This document shows positions 25,075 to 33,490 of a stretch of 64,000 nucleotides of DNA, one piece after another. The notes under the pieces were generated by a model. That model searched no databases and was not told the origin of the DNA. It saw nothing but the letters and a program-made list of their open reading frames with translations. Position numbers and translations under genes: made by a program. Within the stretch, counting starts at the first letter, position 1; the number at the start of each line of letters is the position of its first letter. Source of the stretch: Dinoroseobacter sp965279125 (GTDB lineage Bacteria > Pseudomonadota > Alphaproteobacteria > Rhodobacterales > Rhodobacteraceae); contig CBDIHL010000037.1 of assembly GCA_965279125.1 (NCBI GenBank), positions 62,001-126,000 on the forward strand, given 5' to 3'.

Positions 25075-25498
25075 CTCCTTTCTTTGGCAAGATTGCATGG
25101 GCAGCGTTCGGTCGCTGTCGCTATGCGTGCGCCTGCCGCGTGATCATGGCTCTGCGCGCCGTCCCGCAAGCATCAAAAAATGCCCTTTGGCCTGCAACAA
25201 ACCCCGAGTCGCCCTGTCATTCGCACCAAAGACCCGCGCCTCATATGTCAGTGCCCTCCCCTCTGTTTCACTGATCTGACGCATCCGTCAGCGGTATGCG
25301 GCGGCATTCTAACGCGCGCGTGAAAAATTCGACCAATTCGGCCCGTTTTCCTGAAACATTATGTCATAGCGGTCACGGGGCTGTGCTGCACGGGCCTGTG
25401 AGTGGCGTGTGAGCGTCCACAAATGCTTTCTAGCCCCATCACCTCGAGGCTGATCTCGGGGCGAAACACACACACTGATCCAACTCGGAGACACTCAC
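25075..25498. other. Intergenic region upstream of the DUF2282 operon
   Basis: No gene is credible here. A perfect 6-bp inverted repeat CTGACG-CATC-CGTCAG lies at 25276-25291. No GTAACC/CGAA pair of the Caulobacter SigF type was found before the operon, so its promoter class is open. Confidence 0.45.
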
Positions 25499-25849
25499 AT
25501 GTCCGTCACTATCAAATCCCTCACCGTTGCTTCCGCCGTCGCCGCTGCCTTGGTTGGCCACACCTCCGTCGCCAACGCACAAGCCCAGGAGAAGTGCTTC
25601 GGTGTCTCCCTGGCAGGCGAGAACGACTGCGCCGCCGGCCCCGGCACCACCTGCGCGGGCACCTCGACTGTTGACTATCAGGGCAACGCATGGACACTCG
25701 TTCCAGCGGGCACTTGCGACACGATGGAACTGCCAGACGGCCGCATGGGCGAGACCCTCGCAGCGCTGGAAGAGCAGGGCTATGAAGGCCTGGCACGTGA
25801 CCTGCCAGAAGGCACGGACGCATCGGTTCTCAAGTCGGTTGCTATGTAA
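25499..25849 (+). CDS. DUF2282 precursor peptide (bufferin-type, BufA)
   Basis: The 116-residue product has a Sec-type signal peptide (MSVTIKSLTVASAVAAALVG, cleavage near VANAQA) and a core with four cysteines in the DUF2282 spacing: EKCFG, GENDCAAG, TTCAGTS and AGTCDTM. DUF2282 proteins are precursors of bufferins, copper-binding modified peptides known from Caulobacter, in which the paired MNIO enzyme converts core cysteines. GGAGA lies eight bases before the start. The next gene encodes the matching enzyme. The modification is inferred from the family. Confidence 0.9.
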   Translation: MSVTIKSLTVASAVAAALVGHTSVANAQAQEKCFGVSLAGENDCAAGPGTTCAGTSTVDYQGNAWTLVPAGTCDTMELPDGRMGETLAALEEQGYEGLARDLPEGTDASVLKSVAM

Positions 25850-25859
25850 TTGACCCCTC

Positions 25860-25888
25860 GCCCCGGCTCGCATCATGTGGGCCGGGGC
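25860..25888 (+). terminator. Hairpin between precursor and enzyme genes
   Basis: GCCCCGGC (25860-25867) pairs perfectly with GCCGGGGC (25881-25888) over a 13-base loop, starting 11 bases after the precursor stop. No T-run follows. It could stabilise the precursor mRNA or thin out transcription into the enzyme genes, giving excess precursor. Confidence 0.65.
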
Positions 25889-25911
25889 ACCCCACCGCCG
25901 GAGAGACCGCC

Positions 25912-26763
25912 ATGTTGGACCAAGCCCCTTTGACCACCTTGCCGCTGGCCCCCGGTGTTGGCTACAAATCAAGCCACTTCAATGCCTTGAGCGCTGATCC
26001 CGGCGCTGTCTCATGGCTGGAAATCCATGCCGAGAACTACATGGGCGATGGCGGCAGACCGCTGGCCCAGCTTGACGCGCTCGCAGCATCCTTTCCCATT
26101 TCCGTCCACGGTGTTGGCCTGTCTATCGGCGGTGCGCAGCCCCTGGATCGCGACCACCTCGCCCGCCTGCGCACCCTATGTGACCGCATCAACCCTGCCA
26201 GCTTTTCCGAACACCTCGCATGGTCCACCCATGATGTGGGCTTTTTGAACGACCTGCTGCCCCTGCCCTATACGCAAGCTACTCTGTCCCGCGTCGCCGA
26301 TCATATCGATGAGGTCCAAGAGGCGCTTGGACGGCGGATGCTACTGGAAAATCCCTCCACCTATTTGGCCTTTGCCGAGACCGATATGGACGAGATCGCG
26401 TTTCTTGAAGCCCTGACCGCCCGCACCGGCTGCGGATTGCTTTTGGATGTGAACAACGTCTTCGTATCCGCCACCAACCAGAACACTGACCCTTACGCCT
26501 ATATCGATGCTTTCCCGCTGCATGCGGTCGGCGAAATCCACCTTGGCGGCCATGACGCCCAAGAGGACGAGCACGGAGCACCTTTGCTGATCGACAGCCA
26601 TGGCGCGGCGGTCGCGGATCCGGTTTGGGCGCTTTATGCGCATACAATCGCCCGCGGCGGGGCGCGGCCCACGCTGATCGAGTGGGACAATGATGTGCCT
26701 GACTGGCCGGTTTTGCGCGCGGAAGCGGGCTTGGCCGCGGGCGTGTTGGCGGAGGCGGTATGA
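25912..26763 (+). CDS. DUF692/MNIO iron enzyme (BufB-type)
   Basis: This 283-residue protein is a multinuclear iron oxidase of the MbnB/DUF692 family, a TIM barrel that modifies cysteines in a partner peptide. The metal ligand segments are all visible: EIHAENYMG, SVHGVGLSIGG, FSEHLAWS, LLENPSTYL, LLLDVNNVFVS, GEIHLGGHD, LIDSHG and LIEWDND. It stands directly after the precursor gene and overlaps the DUF2063 gene by ATGA. Cytosolic. Confidence 0.93.
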   Translation: MLDQAPLTTLPLAPGVGYKSSHFNALSADPGAVSWLEIHAENYMGDGGRPLAQLDALAASFPISVHGVGLSIGGAQPLDRDHLARLRTLCDRINPASFSEHLAWSTHDVGFLNDLLPLPYTQATLSRVADHIDEVQEALGRRMLLENPSTYLAFAETDMDEIAFLEALTARTGCGLLLDVNNVFVSATNQNTDPYAYIDAFPLHAVGEIHLGGHDAQEDEHGAPLLIDSHGAAVADPVWALYAHTIARGGARPTLIEWDNDVPDWPVLRAEAGLAAGVLAEAV

Positions 26764-27509
26764 GCTTTGATGACGGGTTCGCCTCGGCCCTGCTTGACCC
26801 CAGTGTGGCGGTACCAGAGGGGTTGATTGATCCGGCGGGACGGCCTGCGGGCAAGCGCTTTGACGTCTATCGCAACAACGTCGTGGCCTCGCTGAGCAGC
26901 GCGTTGGCCGATGGGTTTCCGAGCGTGCATGCGCTGGTCGGAGCGGAATTTTTTGGCGCGATGGCAGGGATTTACGTGCGTGCGCACCCACCAAGCGATC
27001 CCCGCATGATGTATTTCGGGGCTGAGATGCCCAGCTTTCTGGAAGGCTTCGATCCGGTCAAACACTTGACCTATCTGCCGGATGTCGCCCGGCTAGATTT
27101 GGCCTTGCGCGTCAGCTATCACGCGGGCGATGCAAAGGGCCTTACCGCCGAGGACCTTGCCGCCCTGCCGCAGGATGCGCTTGAAGGGATGCGGTTTGCG
27201 TTGGTGCCCGCCGCACGCCTGATCCGCAGCGCCTATCCGGTACAGGCGATCTGGCAAAAGTCGCGAAACCCGAACGCCCCTGCCCCGCAAGCGGGTGCGC
27301 AAGACGTGCTCATTGCACGCCCCGAATTTGATCCGGCACCGCATGCGCTCGGTCCCGGCGCATTTGCTTTTTTCACGTCCCTTCAGGGCGGGGCCACGCT
27401 GGGCGAGGCCATCGCCCTGGCCATGACTGAAGCCCCCGATTTCGATCTGTCCGCCGCCCTGTCATTGGCGCTGGCCACCCAAGTTTTGCAAGCCCCGGAG
27501 ACCCTATGA
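26760..27509 (+). CDS. DUF2063 partner protein (BufC-type)
   Basis: The 249-residue protein opens with the DUF2063 domain (annotated in databases as putative DNA-binding): RFDVYRNNVVASLSSALADGFPSVHALVGAEFF, then YLPDVARLDLALRVSYHA. In bufferin and related RiPP operons this family is the partner of the DUF692 enzyme and probably presents the precursor to it, as MbnC does for MbnB. It overlaps both neighbours by four bases, so translation is coupled. Confidence 0.9.
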   Translation: MSFDDGFASALLDPSVAVPEGLIDPAGRPAGKRFDVYRNNVVASLSSALADGFPSVHALVGAEFFGAMAGIYVRAHPPSDPRMMYFGAEMPSFLEGFDPVKHLTYLPDVARLDLALRVSYHAGDAKGLTAEDLAALPQDALEGMRFALVPAARLIRSAYPVQAIWQKSRNPNAPAPQAGAQDVLIARPEFDPAPHALGPGAFAFFTSLQGGATLGEAIALAMTEAPDFDLSAALSLALATQVLQAPETL

Positions 27510-28087
27510 ACCGCCTCATTTCCCTACACAATTCCGTCTTCGGCGCGATTGAATCCCACGCCCCGCTGATCCTGCCGACCTTGGCGCGGGTCATCTTTGC
27601 GGGCGTGCTGTTCGTCTATTTCTGGAACTCGGCCATGACCAAGCTGGGCGACGGGATTTCGGGCCTTTGGACGCTGTCCTTCGGGGCCTATGCGCAGATC
27701 TTCCCGAAGACCTTCGACGCGCTCGGCTACGACCCCTCCGCCCTACCGTTCACCTACAAACTGGTGGCGCTGGCGGGCACATGGGCCGAGATCATCCTGC
27801 CCATCCTCATCGTCATCGGCCTGCTCACGCGCCTCGCCTCATTGGGCATGATCGGCTTCGTGCTTGTGCAAAGCTGGGTCGATGTGACGGGCCATGACCT
27901 GAACGAAGCCGGGATTGGCGCGTGGTTTGACCCGCTGTCATCTGGATTGCTGCTCGATCAACGCGCGTTCTGGGTGTTCTTGCTGCTGTTTCTGGTGTTT
28001 CGCGGCGCAGGCCCGATCTCGGTCGACGCGCTCTTGAGCCGCCGTCAGAGCAACGCGGCTTTGGTCTCGGCCCCCCAACCAAGGTAG
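27506..28087 (+). CDS. DoxX family membrane protein (BufD-type)
   Basis: The 193-residue protein has four membrane segments of the DoxX family (ILPTLARVIFAGVLFVYFWNS, WAEIILPILIVIGLLTRL, FWVFLLLFLVFRGAGP). DoxX proteins are the fourth gene in bufferin operons and are thought to serve redox balance at the membrane; their exact role is unknown. The start overlaps the DUF2063 stop (ATGA). Its 3' end overlaps the convergent ArsC-like gene by 43 bases. Confidence 0.9.
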   Translation: MNRLISLHNSVFGAIESHAPLILPTLARVIFAGVLFVYFWNSAMTKLGDGISGLWTLSFGAYAQIFPKTFDALGYDPSALPFTYKLVALAGTWAEIILPILIVIGLLTRLASLGMIGFVLVQSWVDVTGHDLNEAGIGAWFDPLSSGLLLDQRAFWVFLLLFLVFRGAGPISVDALLSRRQSNAALVSAPQPR

Positions 28088-28353
28088 AGCTTGCCCTCCA
28101 CCGCGATCACCGGGCGCTTCATCAGCGTCGGGTGGTCCGCCAACAGCGCGTCCGGGTCACGGGCGCGCTCGGCCTCGCTCAGCCCGCGCCATGTGGTCGA
28201 GCGTGTGTTCAGCAAAGCCTCGCCAAATTCCGCGAAAAACGCGGTACGCTCGTCCGCGCTGAGCGGTTCGGCCCGGATGTCACGCAAAGGCGCGTCCAAG
28301 GCTTTGACGGCCTTGCGGCACGTATCGCAGGTCTTGATGCCATAGACGATCAT
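28045..28353 (-). CDS. ArsC/Spx-like thioredoxin-fold protein (YffB type)
   Basis: The 102-residue protein belongs to the arsenate reductase-like family. GIKTCDTCRKAVKAL near the N-terminus carries the active cysteine, and LMKRPVIAVEGKLYLGWG is the typical end. It lacks the arginine pattern of true ArsC, and the short length fits YffB-like members of unknown role. It overlaps doxX tail to tail. Confidence 0.82.
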   Translation of the reverse strand: MIVYGIKTCDTCRKAVKALDAPLRDIRAEPLSADERTAFFAEFGEALLNTRSTTWRGLSEAERARDPDALLADHPTLMKRPVIAVEGKLYLGWGAETKAALL

Positions 28354-28574
28354 GGGATGCTCCTTCGCTGTGCAACTTGCCCAAAACTCGCAAGCGTCAC
28401 CAAAGTTTCAAGGGAAATCTCTTGCTTTTGACGAAAACTCCCCCAAGATTTTAGATGTGAAGACGAACTTCTGCGAACCGTCCCCGTCAGGGCAGCCGGA
28501 ATGAGAATGGAAGACCAAGCTGCACCACCCCGTCGCATGTCGTGGGCGGGACACTGACAAAGGAGATCGGGGTC

Positions 28575-28784
28575 ATGGCTACTGGCACCGTCAAATGGTT
28601 CAACACCACCAAAGGTTTCGGATTTATTGCACCTGATGGGGGCGGCTCGGATGTGTTTGTGCACATCTCTGCGGTCGAGCGTGCGGGCCTCACAGGCCTC
28701 GCCGACAATCAGAAGATCGAATACGAGATGCGCGAAGGCCGCGATGGGCGCTCATCCGCCAGCGAGTTGAAACTGCTGGATTAA
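28575..28784 (+). CDS. Cold shock protein
   Basis: The 69-residue single CSD protein (MATGTVKWFNTTKGFGFIAP, DVFVHISAVERAGL) carries RNP1 (KGFGFI) and RNP2 (VFVHI). It binds single-stranded RNA or DNA. AAGGAG lies about ten bases before the start at 28575; the longer frame to 28542 has no basis. The 220-bp upstream gap is long enough for a structured leader, typical of csp genes, but none is folded here with confidence. Confidence 0.95.
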   Translation: MATGTVKWFNTTKGFGFIAPDGGGSDVFVHISAVERAGLTGLADNQKIEYEMREGRDGRSSASELKLLD

Positions 28785-28846
28785 ATCGCGGCTAGGATAG
28801 CATAGCGCCCGACACATGGCCGGGCGTTTGCAGCTTGCGGGTTGGC

Positions 28847-29122
28847 TTAGTTGCCGTTGCCCTTGATGCCTGCGGTATCGAAATACGTGGGCGAGACATG
28901 ACGGCGGGGCCGATGCACCGGATGCTGCATCATGGCCTGATAGCTGACATGCTGGTTGGGCACGCCACAGCAAATCACCCCTGCAATCGTGACCGGCTGA
29001 AGGCCAGCGGGACAGTAATTCGCGCTCGCGTGATACGGATAAAGCGGGGCGGTATGGCCGTCGGCAAAAGCCGGGGCGGCAAGGGTCGTCGCCAAAGCGG
29101 CGAGGGTCAGACGAAGAGACAT
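28847..29122 (-). CDS. Small exported protein of unknown function
   Basis: The 91-residue product has a clean signal peptide (MSLRLTLAALATTLAAPAFA, cleavage before DGHTAP). The mature part has two adjacent cysteines (VICCGVPNQ) plus one earlier, and many histidines, which might bind a metal, but no family is recognised. GGGAG lies seven bases before ATG 29122, which decides the start over a TTG two codons earlier. Confidence 0.7.
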   Translation of the reverse strand: MSLRLTLAALATTLAAPAFADGHTAPLYPYHASANYCPAGLQPVTIAGVICCGVPNQHVSYQAMMQHPVHRPRRHVSPTYFDTAGIKGNGN

Positions 29123-29351
29123 GCGCAAACTCCCGTGAGCGGGTGAACCAAACTGTGGATAAGTTTATCAACATTTGGGGGTGTTGGGAAGAGAAATGCG
29201 TGTGGGTTGGGGGGAGTGGTAGAGATTGTGGTTTGTGAGGGGACAGTGGGGGATGATTGGGTGGATTTTACCTTTTACGTCTACGACTAGCGATCTGGCC
29301 GCAGTTACTGCCCAGTTTACACCAAAAACCGTCCACACGACCAAACCAATA
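29123..29351. other. AT-richer gap beside the membrane module
   Basis: This 229-bp gap has no gene. Its base composition is visibly less GC-rich than the surrounding chromosome, as are the two genes to its right, which suggests that the whole block 29150-30220 was acquired. Confidence 0.4.
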
Positions 29352-29720
29352 TCAAACAAAGATTAACAAGAGCAGAACCAAAAATAGGCAACTAAAGAAA
29401 CCCAAAAGGAAAACCAGAACGTGCATGCCAAAAGTTCCTCGCCGGTAAATCGGTGAAGCTCTTTGATCTTGACGGGGGCCAGTTGAGCCGAAGGTTCGCC
29501 CTGTCCTTTCACGCCATGAGTTTCTGCTCTGTCCCAAACGACCGATACTAGAAACTTCTTGTTGGGTCGATTCATCTGCTCCTAGAAGTGTTGTGCTCGC
29601 GTCGCTGTCTTCGTCGGCGAATACCCACTTACTGGTTTCGTCGAGCTTGGGTGTTGCACGAATTCGAAATGTTTTCTTTCCGGGCCCCCGTTCAGCATTT
29701 GGGTCTTCTTCATCAGACAT
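29352..29720 (-). CDS. Tail-anchored protein of unknown function (module gene 2)
   Basis: This 122-residue protein has a hydrophilic, acidic N-terminal part (MSDEEDPNAERGPGKKTFRI, KWVFADEDSDASTTLLGADE), a basic Ser/Arg-rich middle, and one C-terminal membrane segment (MHVLVFLLGFFSCLFLVLLL) that ends the protein. No family is recognised. The start at 29720 is eight bases after the stop of the upstream membrane gene, so the two are co-transcribed. Codon and base use differ from the neighbours. Confidence 0.6.
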   Translation of the reverse strand: MSDEEDPNAERGPGKKTFRIRATPKLDETSKWVFADEDSDASTTLLGADESTQQEVSSIGRLGQSRNSWRERTGRTFGSTGPRQDQRASPIYRRGTFGMHVLVFLLGFFSCLFLVLLLLIFV

Positions 29721-29728
29721 TTTGGCCT

Positions 29729-30220
29729 TTACAGGATCAATAACAACCAAGCGGGGATCTGGCACCAGCCCATCACCACTCCCCACCAAAGCAGGTTTTG
29801 CGCTTCGGTCAACACCTTCTCATTCTCGTCGAAATAGTCCTCAGCCGCATGAGCAAGCTCTAGGGTCACACTCGGGAAACTACCACATGCACTGTTTCGT
29901 TCAGTAATCCATCGGGGCGAAAGATCAAACGTCACGGGCTTGCGTGTCGTCAAAATTAACGCCGAGCAGACGAGGCTAGCTGCAAAAAGCACTAATACTA
30001 TTATTGCCTCGATAGAAAGCGAAAGTATGCTGAGTTGGTCGGTAGAAGATCTGAAGCATTCATCTTCGCACAACCTCGCAAACAGTCCTGACAACAATCC
30101 GGTAAATGCCGCTAAAAAGGACGCTTGACTTCGAAGATGTCTGAGTTCGGCCCGCTGCTGATCCAACTGCCGCGTCGCGATATCAAGAGCCAATAGATAG
30201 CATTCCTTTATATCACTCAC
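29729..30220 (-). CDS. Three-segment membrane protein of unknown function (module gene 1)
   Basis: The 163-residue protein starts at GTG 30220, overlapping the thyX stop codon (GTGA). A charged helix (LALDIATRQLDQQRAELRHL) precedes membrane segment 1 (about 32-50). Segment 2 is at about 70-90 (AIIVLVLFAASLVCSALIL), then comes a cytosolic stretch, and segment 3 ends the protein (GVVMGWCQIPAWLLLIL). The order helix plus two segments recalls small membrane effector families seen with defence systems, but that is only a resemblance. Lower GC than thyX. Confidence 0.65.
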   Translation of the reverse strand: MSDIKECYLLALDIATRQLDQQRAELRHLRSQASFLAAFTGLLSGLFARLCEDECFRSSTDQLSILSLSIEAIIVLVLFAASLVCSALILTTRKPVTFDLSPRWITERNSACGSFPSVTLELAHAAEDYFDENEKVLTEAQNLLWWGVVMGWCQIPAWLLLIL

Positions 30221-31128
30221 CCAAACACCCCCAAAAACTCCCGCCACTCGCCCTTGCTCATGCCCGACGTTTCCTGCGTCACCTCTTCCCCGGCAAGGCG
30301 GCGCTTAATCACCTCGACCCCTTTGCCAGACAACGACACCCCGCCCATCCGGTAATCCTCAAACGCGCCGTAGGCCGCGGGCACCCAATCGGCCACCAGC
30401 CTACAAATCTCGTCGGCATAGACCCGGATCTCGTATTGCGCATGAGGGTCGGCGCGCAGGCGTAGGAAGTGGAACAGGTTGTGCAGATCGACCTTCCAAT
30501 ACCATTGCGTGTAGATATTCGCAGGCAGGTTCATCCGGGCCAGCTCGCGCGCAAGCCCCTGTTGGCCGTCTTGGTTAATCATTTGCTCGTAATGGTCATA
30601 GGCGCGGTTGCTGTCGTCTTTGAGGTAGCGCAGCACGCGCTCTGCCTCTTCGCCGCTCAGCGCCTCGCCGCGGCCTTGGTTATTCACCACAGATTGCGCG
30701 GCCAGGTCGTCAAGCGCGGGGATGTAGAATTCCCGATCTAGGATCGAGTACCGCGCCGAGTATTCGTTCACGTTCGCCGTCCGGTGCCGGATCCATTGGC
30801 GCGCCACAAAGACCGGCAGTTTGACGTGCAGCTTGATCTCGCACATCTCGAACGGCGTCGAATGCCAGTGGCGCATCAAATACCGGATCAGGCCCGCATC
30901 GTCGCGCGCGGCCTTGGTCCCAGCCCCATAGCTAACCCTCGCGGCCTGCACGATGGCACTGTCATCGCCCATGTAATCGACAACGCGCACGAAGCCATGA
31001 TCGAGGACTTTGTGCTCGGTATACAGATGCTGCTCCATCCCCGGTGCGACCGCGCGCAAGGTCGGCTGGGCGTTGGCGCGCAGCGCGTCGATTTGATCTT
31101 GCGGGGATTGGGTGGGCTCAGCGCTCAT
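30217..31128 (-). CDS. thyX: FAD-dependent thymidylate synthase ThyX
   Basis: ThyX makes dTMP from dUMP using FAD and methylenetetrahydrofolate. The 303-residue protein has the signature RHRTANVNEYSARYS (RHR-x7-S) at about residues 104-118. The start at 31128 (MSAEPTQSPQDQ) is preferred; the longer frame to 31329 would overlap the divergent glyoxalase control region and reads as noise. The membrane module downstream overlaps its stop. Confidence 0.96.
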   Translation of the reverse strand: MSAEPTQSPQDQIDALRANAQPTLRAVAPGMEQHLYTEHKVLDHGFVRVVDYMGDDSAIVQAARVSYGAGTKAARDDAGLIRYLMRHWHSTPFEMCEIKLHVKLPVFVARQWIRHRTANVNEYSARYSILDREFYIPALDDLAAQSVVNNQGRGEALSGEEAERVLRYLKDDSNRAYDHYEQMINQDGQQGLARELARMNLPANIYTQWYWKVDLHNLFHFLRLRADPHAQYEIRVYADEICRLVADWVPAAYGAFEDYRMGGVSLSGKGVEVIKRRLAGEEVTQETSGMSKGEWREFLGVFG

Positions 31129-31401
31129 GGCGGCGTCCTTTTTGTCAGCGTCGTCGTGCGAGGCGAGTGGTTGGTCAGCCGCACCGACAATCGGCAAAGG
31201 GCTTGCTGGATCATCTGGGAATGGCACTGCCGTCCTTGGGGGCCACCCGCCTGCACGCGCTAAATGTGGTATAAGACAGCACGGGGGTCTACCACAAAAT
31301 GCGGTTATCCCCAGATATCCGCGCATCACGCCAAAAGCTGCCCCTTGCGCCTGCCTGCCAAGGCCCTACCCTTTGCAGCGCGTCGTATGGAAGGCTTTGG
31401 A

Positions 31402-31830
31402 ATGACTTTAAAATATTTGCACACAATGGTTCGGGTGAAGGATTTGGACGCCTCCATCGCGTTCTACAAGCTGCTGGGCCTGGAAGAGACCAAGCGCTTT
31501 GACCGCGAAGAGGGGCGCTATTCGCTGGTTTTCATGGCCCCTCCCGGCCAGCCGGATTGCCCGGTGGAGTTAACCTATAACTGGGACGGCGACGACGGCT
31601 TGCCCTCGGATGGGCGGCATTTTGGGCATTTGGCCTACCGCGTTGGCAATATCTATGAGGTCTGCCAGCGCTTCGCCGATGCCGGATTTACCATCAACCG
31701 CCCCCCGCGCGATGGGCGCATGGCGTTTGTGCGCTCGCCCGACAATATCTCGGTGGAATTGCTGCAAGAGGGCGATGCCCTCCCCCCGGCGGAGCCTTGG
31801 GCCAGCATGGAAAACACAGGCCATTGGTAA
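31402..31830 (+). CDS. Glyoxalase I-like protein (lactoylglutathione lyase)
   Basis: The 142-residue VOC-fold protein starts MTLKYLHTMVRVKDLDASIAFYKLLG and ends with the metal-binding VELLQEGD. His, Glu (PVELTYNWD), His (GHLAYRV) and Glu (VELLQ) are the four ligands expected of glyoxalase I, which detoxifies methylglyoxal through glutathione. The start at 31402 is set by family alignment. The next gene begins at the end of this one. Confidence 0.88.
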   Translation: MTLKYLHTMVRVKDLDASIAFYKLLGLEETKRFDREEGRYSLVFMAPPGQPDCPVELTYNWDGDDGLPSDGRHFGHLAYRVGNIYEVCQRFADAGFTINRPPRDGRMAFVRSPDNISVELLQEGDALPPAEPWASMENTGHW

Positions 31831-32606
31831 GCCACGCGATCCTCGCCCTGCGCGACATTTGGGGCAAAGCGCTGCTGATCTGCGCTTTGCTTGCCTTGGC
31901 AGCCCCCGCGCAGGCGACCTGCCGTTTGGCCTTGTCGCTGGGTCTTGATGTTTCCTCCTCGGTGGATGGCCGCGAGTACCGATTGCAACTGGACGGGCTG
32001 GCCAACGCACTTGAAGACCACGATGTTCAGGCCGCCATCTTTGCCCTGCCCCACGCCCATGTCCGCCTCATGGTCTATGAATGGAGCGGTATTTCCCGCC
32101 AGCGCGTGCTCGTCGATTGGACGATTGCGCAAAACCCGGTGGATGTGGCTTTGGTCGCAGCCCGGCTGAGGGGCACGACCAAGCGGCATGACCGTCAAGC
32201 CACGGGTCTTGGCACCGCGATCCTTTATGGCGCGCGCGCCCTCCAAACCCAGGCCGAGTGCTGGCAATTGACGCTGGATGTGTCCGGGGACGGTCCCAAT
32301 AATGAGGGTCCGGAGCCTGAGATCCTGCGCAACAGGCCAGAAATGGCGCGGGTGACGGTCAATGCGCTTGTTGTTGCCACAGACGCGCCGAATGCCGGGT
32401 CTTCGGATCGCAGACAGGCCGAGATCAAGGAGTTGCTGTCCTATTTCGACGCGCGTGTCATCACCGGACCGCTGGCCTTTACCGAAGCGGCGCTGACATT
32501 CGATGATTTCGAGGCTGCGATGCGCCGCAAACTGCTCAAGGAATTGGCCGTTCTGGCCACATCAGAGGTGCGCCGCCCAGAGTTCCGCCTTGCCAGCGAT
32601 CAGTAG
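31824..32606 (+). CDS. DUF1194 exported von Willebrand A-like protein
   Basis: This protein of about 260 residues has a signal-like segment (LLICALLALAAPAQA) and then the DUF1194 domain: SLGLDVSSSVDGREYRLQ is a MIDAS-type DxSxS metal site, and LTLDVSGDGPNNEGP is a second conserved block. The family is periplasmic with no assigned role. No ATG precedes the signal peptide; TTG at 31824 overlapping the glyoxalase stop is the likeliest start. Its stop overlaps the convergent MarR gene. Confidence 0.78.
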   Translation: MVSHAILALRDIWGKALLICALLALAAPAQATCRLALSLGLDVSSSVDGREYRLQLDGLANALEDHDVQAAIFALPHAHVRLMVYEWSGISRQRVLVDWTIAQNPVDVALVAARLRGTTKRHDRQATGLGTAILYGARALQTQAECWQLTLDVSGDGPNNEGPEPEILRNRPEMARVTVNALVVATDAPNAGSSDRRQAEIKELLSYFDARVITGPLAFTEAALTFDDFEAAMRRKLLKELAVLATSEVRRPEFRLASDQ

Positions 32607-33097
32607 ATATAGCGGATCTGATCGGCCCAGAACCGCTCCATCCGCTTGAGGCCTGCATTGATGTCCTCAAGCCCTTGCTGATCGAGCGCGCCCTTTTCCT
32701 GCATTCCAGCCGCATGGGCTGTGAACAGGTTGGCCACGATATCGCGCACATGGCGGCCTTCGGGCGTCAATTTCACGCGCACCGATCTGCGATCAATCTC
32801 GCAGCGCTGGTGGTGCATGAAGCCCATTTCCACCAGTTTTTTCAGGTTATAGGACACGTTGGAGCCTTGGTAATAGCCGCGCGATTTCAACTCGCCCGCC
32901 GTCACTTCGTTCTCGCCGATATTAAACAGCAAGAGCGCTTGCACCGCGTTCACTTCCAGAACACCGACCCGTTCAAATTCGTCCTTAATCACGTCGAGCA
33001 GAAGCCTGTGCATCCGTTCGACCAATGCAAGGCTATCGAGATAGCCCGCCCTAAAACTCATCTGGCGTGGGTCGCTTAGATGCGAATGAATACTCAT
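32600..33097 (-). CDS. MarR-type winged-helix regulator (LdtR-like)
   Basis: The 165-residue protein has a long N-terminal helix, then the winged helix: NAVQALLLFNIGENEVTAGE, SRGYYQGSNVSYNLKKLVEM (recognition helix), and the wing QRCEIDRRSVRVKLTPEG. It resembles LdtR-type regulators of alphaproteobacteria that control cell-wall and stress genes. The start at 33097 (MSIHSHLSDPRQ) is chosen as the first convincing Met. Confidence 0.82.
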   Translation of the reverse strand: MSIHSHLSDPRQMSFRAGYLDSLALVERMHRLLLDVIKDEFERVGVLEVNAVQALLLFNIGENEVTAGELKSRGYYQGSNVSYNLKKLVEMGFMHHQRCEIDRRSVRVKLTPEGRHVRDIVANLFTAHAAGMQEKGALDQQGLEDINAGLKRMERFWADQIRYIY

Positions 33098-33187
33098 GCT
33101 CGTCTCCGTCAAATCCAGCAGGGTGTTGCCGCCAGACTTGACCGAAACTTCCAAACAAGCCGTTAATCGAGACAGATTTTTTGCAAA

Positions 33188-33490
33188 TCAGTTCGGAACG
33201 AGGGATCTGATCAGGCCCGCAAACCGCTCGGGCGGCGTGGCCTGGCCCGACACCCATTGATACAGATCCTGATCCTTCTCCAACAAGAGCGCATCGAACA
33301 AATCGAGCGCCTCATTGTCCATGCCCGCCAAGTTGGCATCCGCGTAAGGCCCCAGGATCAGGTCCATCTCTTTGGTTCCCCGCCGCCATGCGCGGATTTT
33401 CATCCGTTTCAGCCGATGCTCGGGCACCTCGTTGAAGCTGGCCGGTTCCGACAGCGACAGGGCCTGATCTGGATCCGCTTTGTCGCTCAT
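33188..33490 (-). CDS. sdhE: FAD assembly factor SdhE
   Basis: SdhE promotes covalent FAD attachment to succinate dehydrogenase SdhA. The 100-residue protein has the family motif RRGTKEMD (RGxxE) at about residue 36 and the MDNEALDLFDALLLEKDQDLY helix. Its start overlaps the stop of the upstream XRE gene by four bases, an operon link I would not have predicted from function. No sdh genes are in the window. Confidence 0.92.
   Translation of the reverse strand: MSDKADPDQALSLSEPASFNEVPEHRLKRMKIRAWRRGTKEMDLILGPYADANLAGMDNEALDLFDALLLEKDQDLYQWVSGQATPPERFAGLIRSLVPN

Noticed and set aside
25350..25498. SigF-type (GTAACC/CGAA) promoter before the DUF2282 gene
   Set aside because: No GTAACC was found at the right distance from a CGAA, so no such promoter is claimed.
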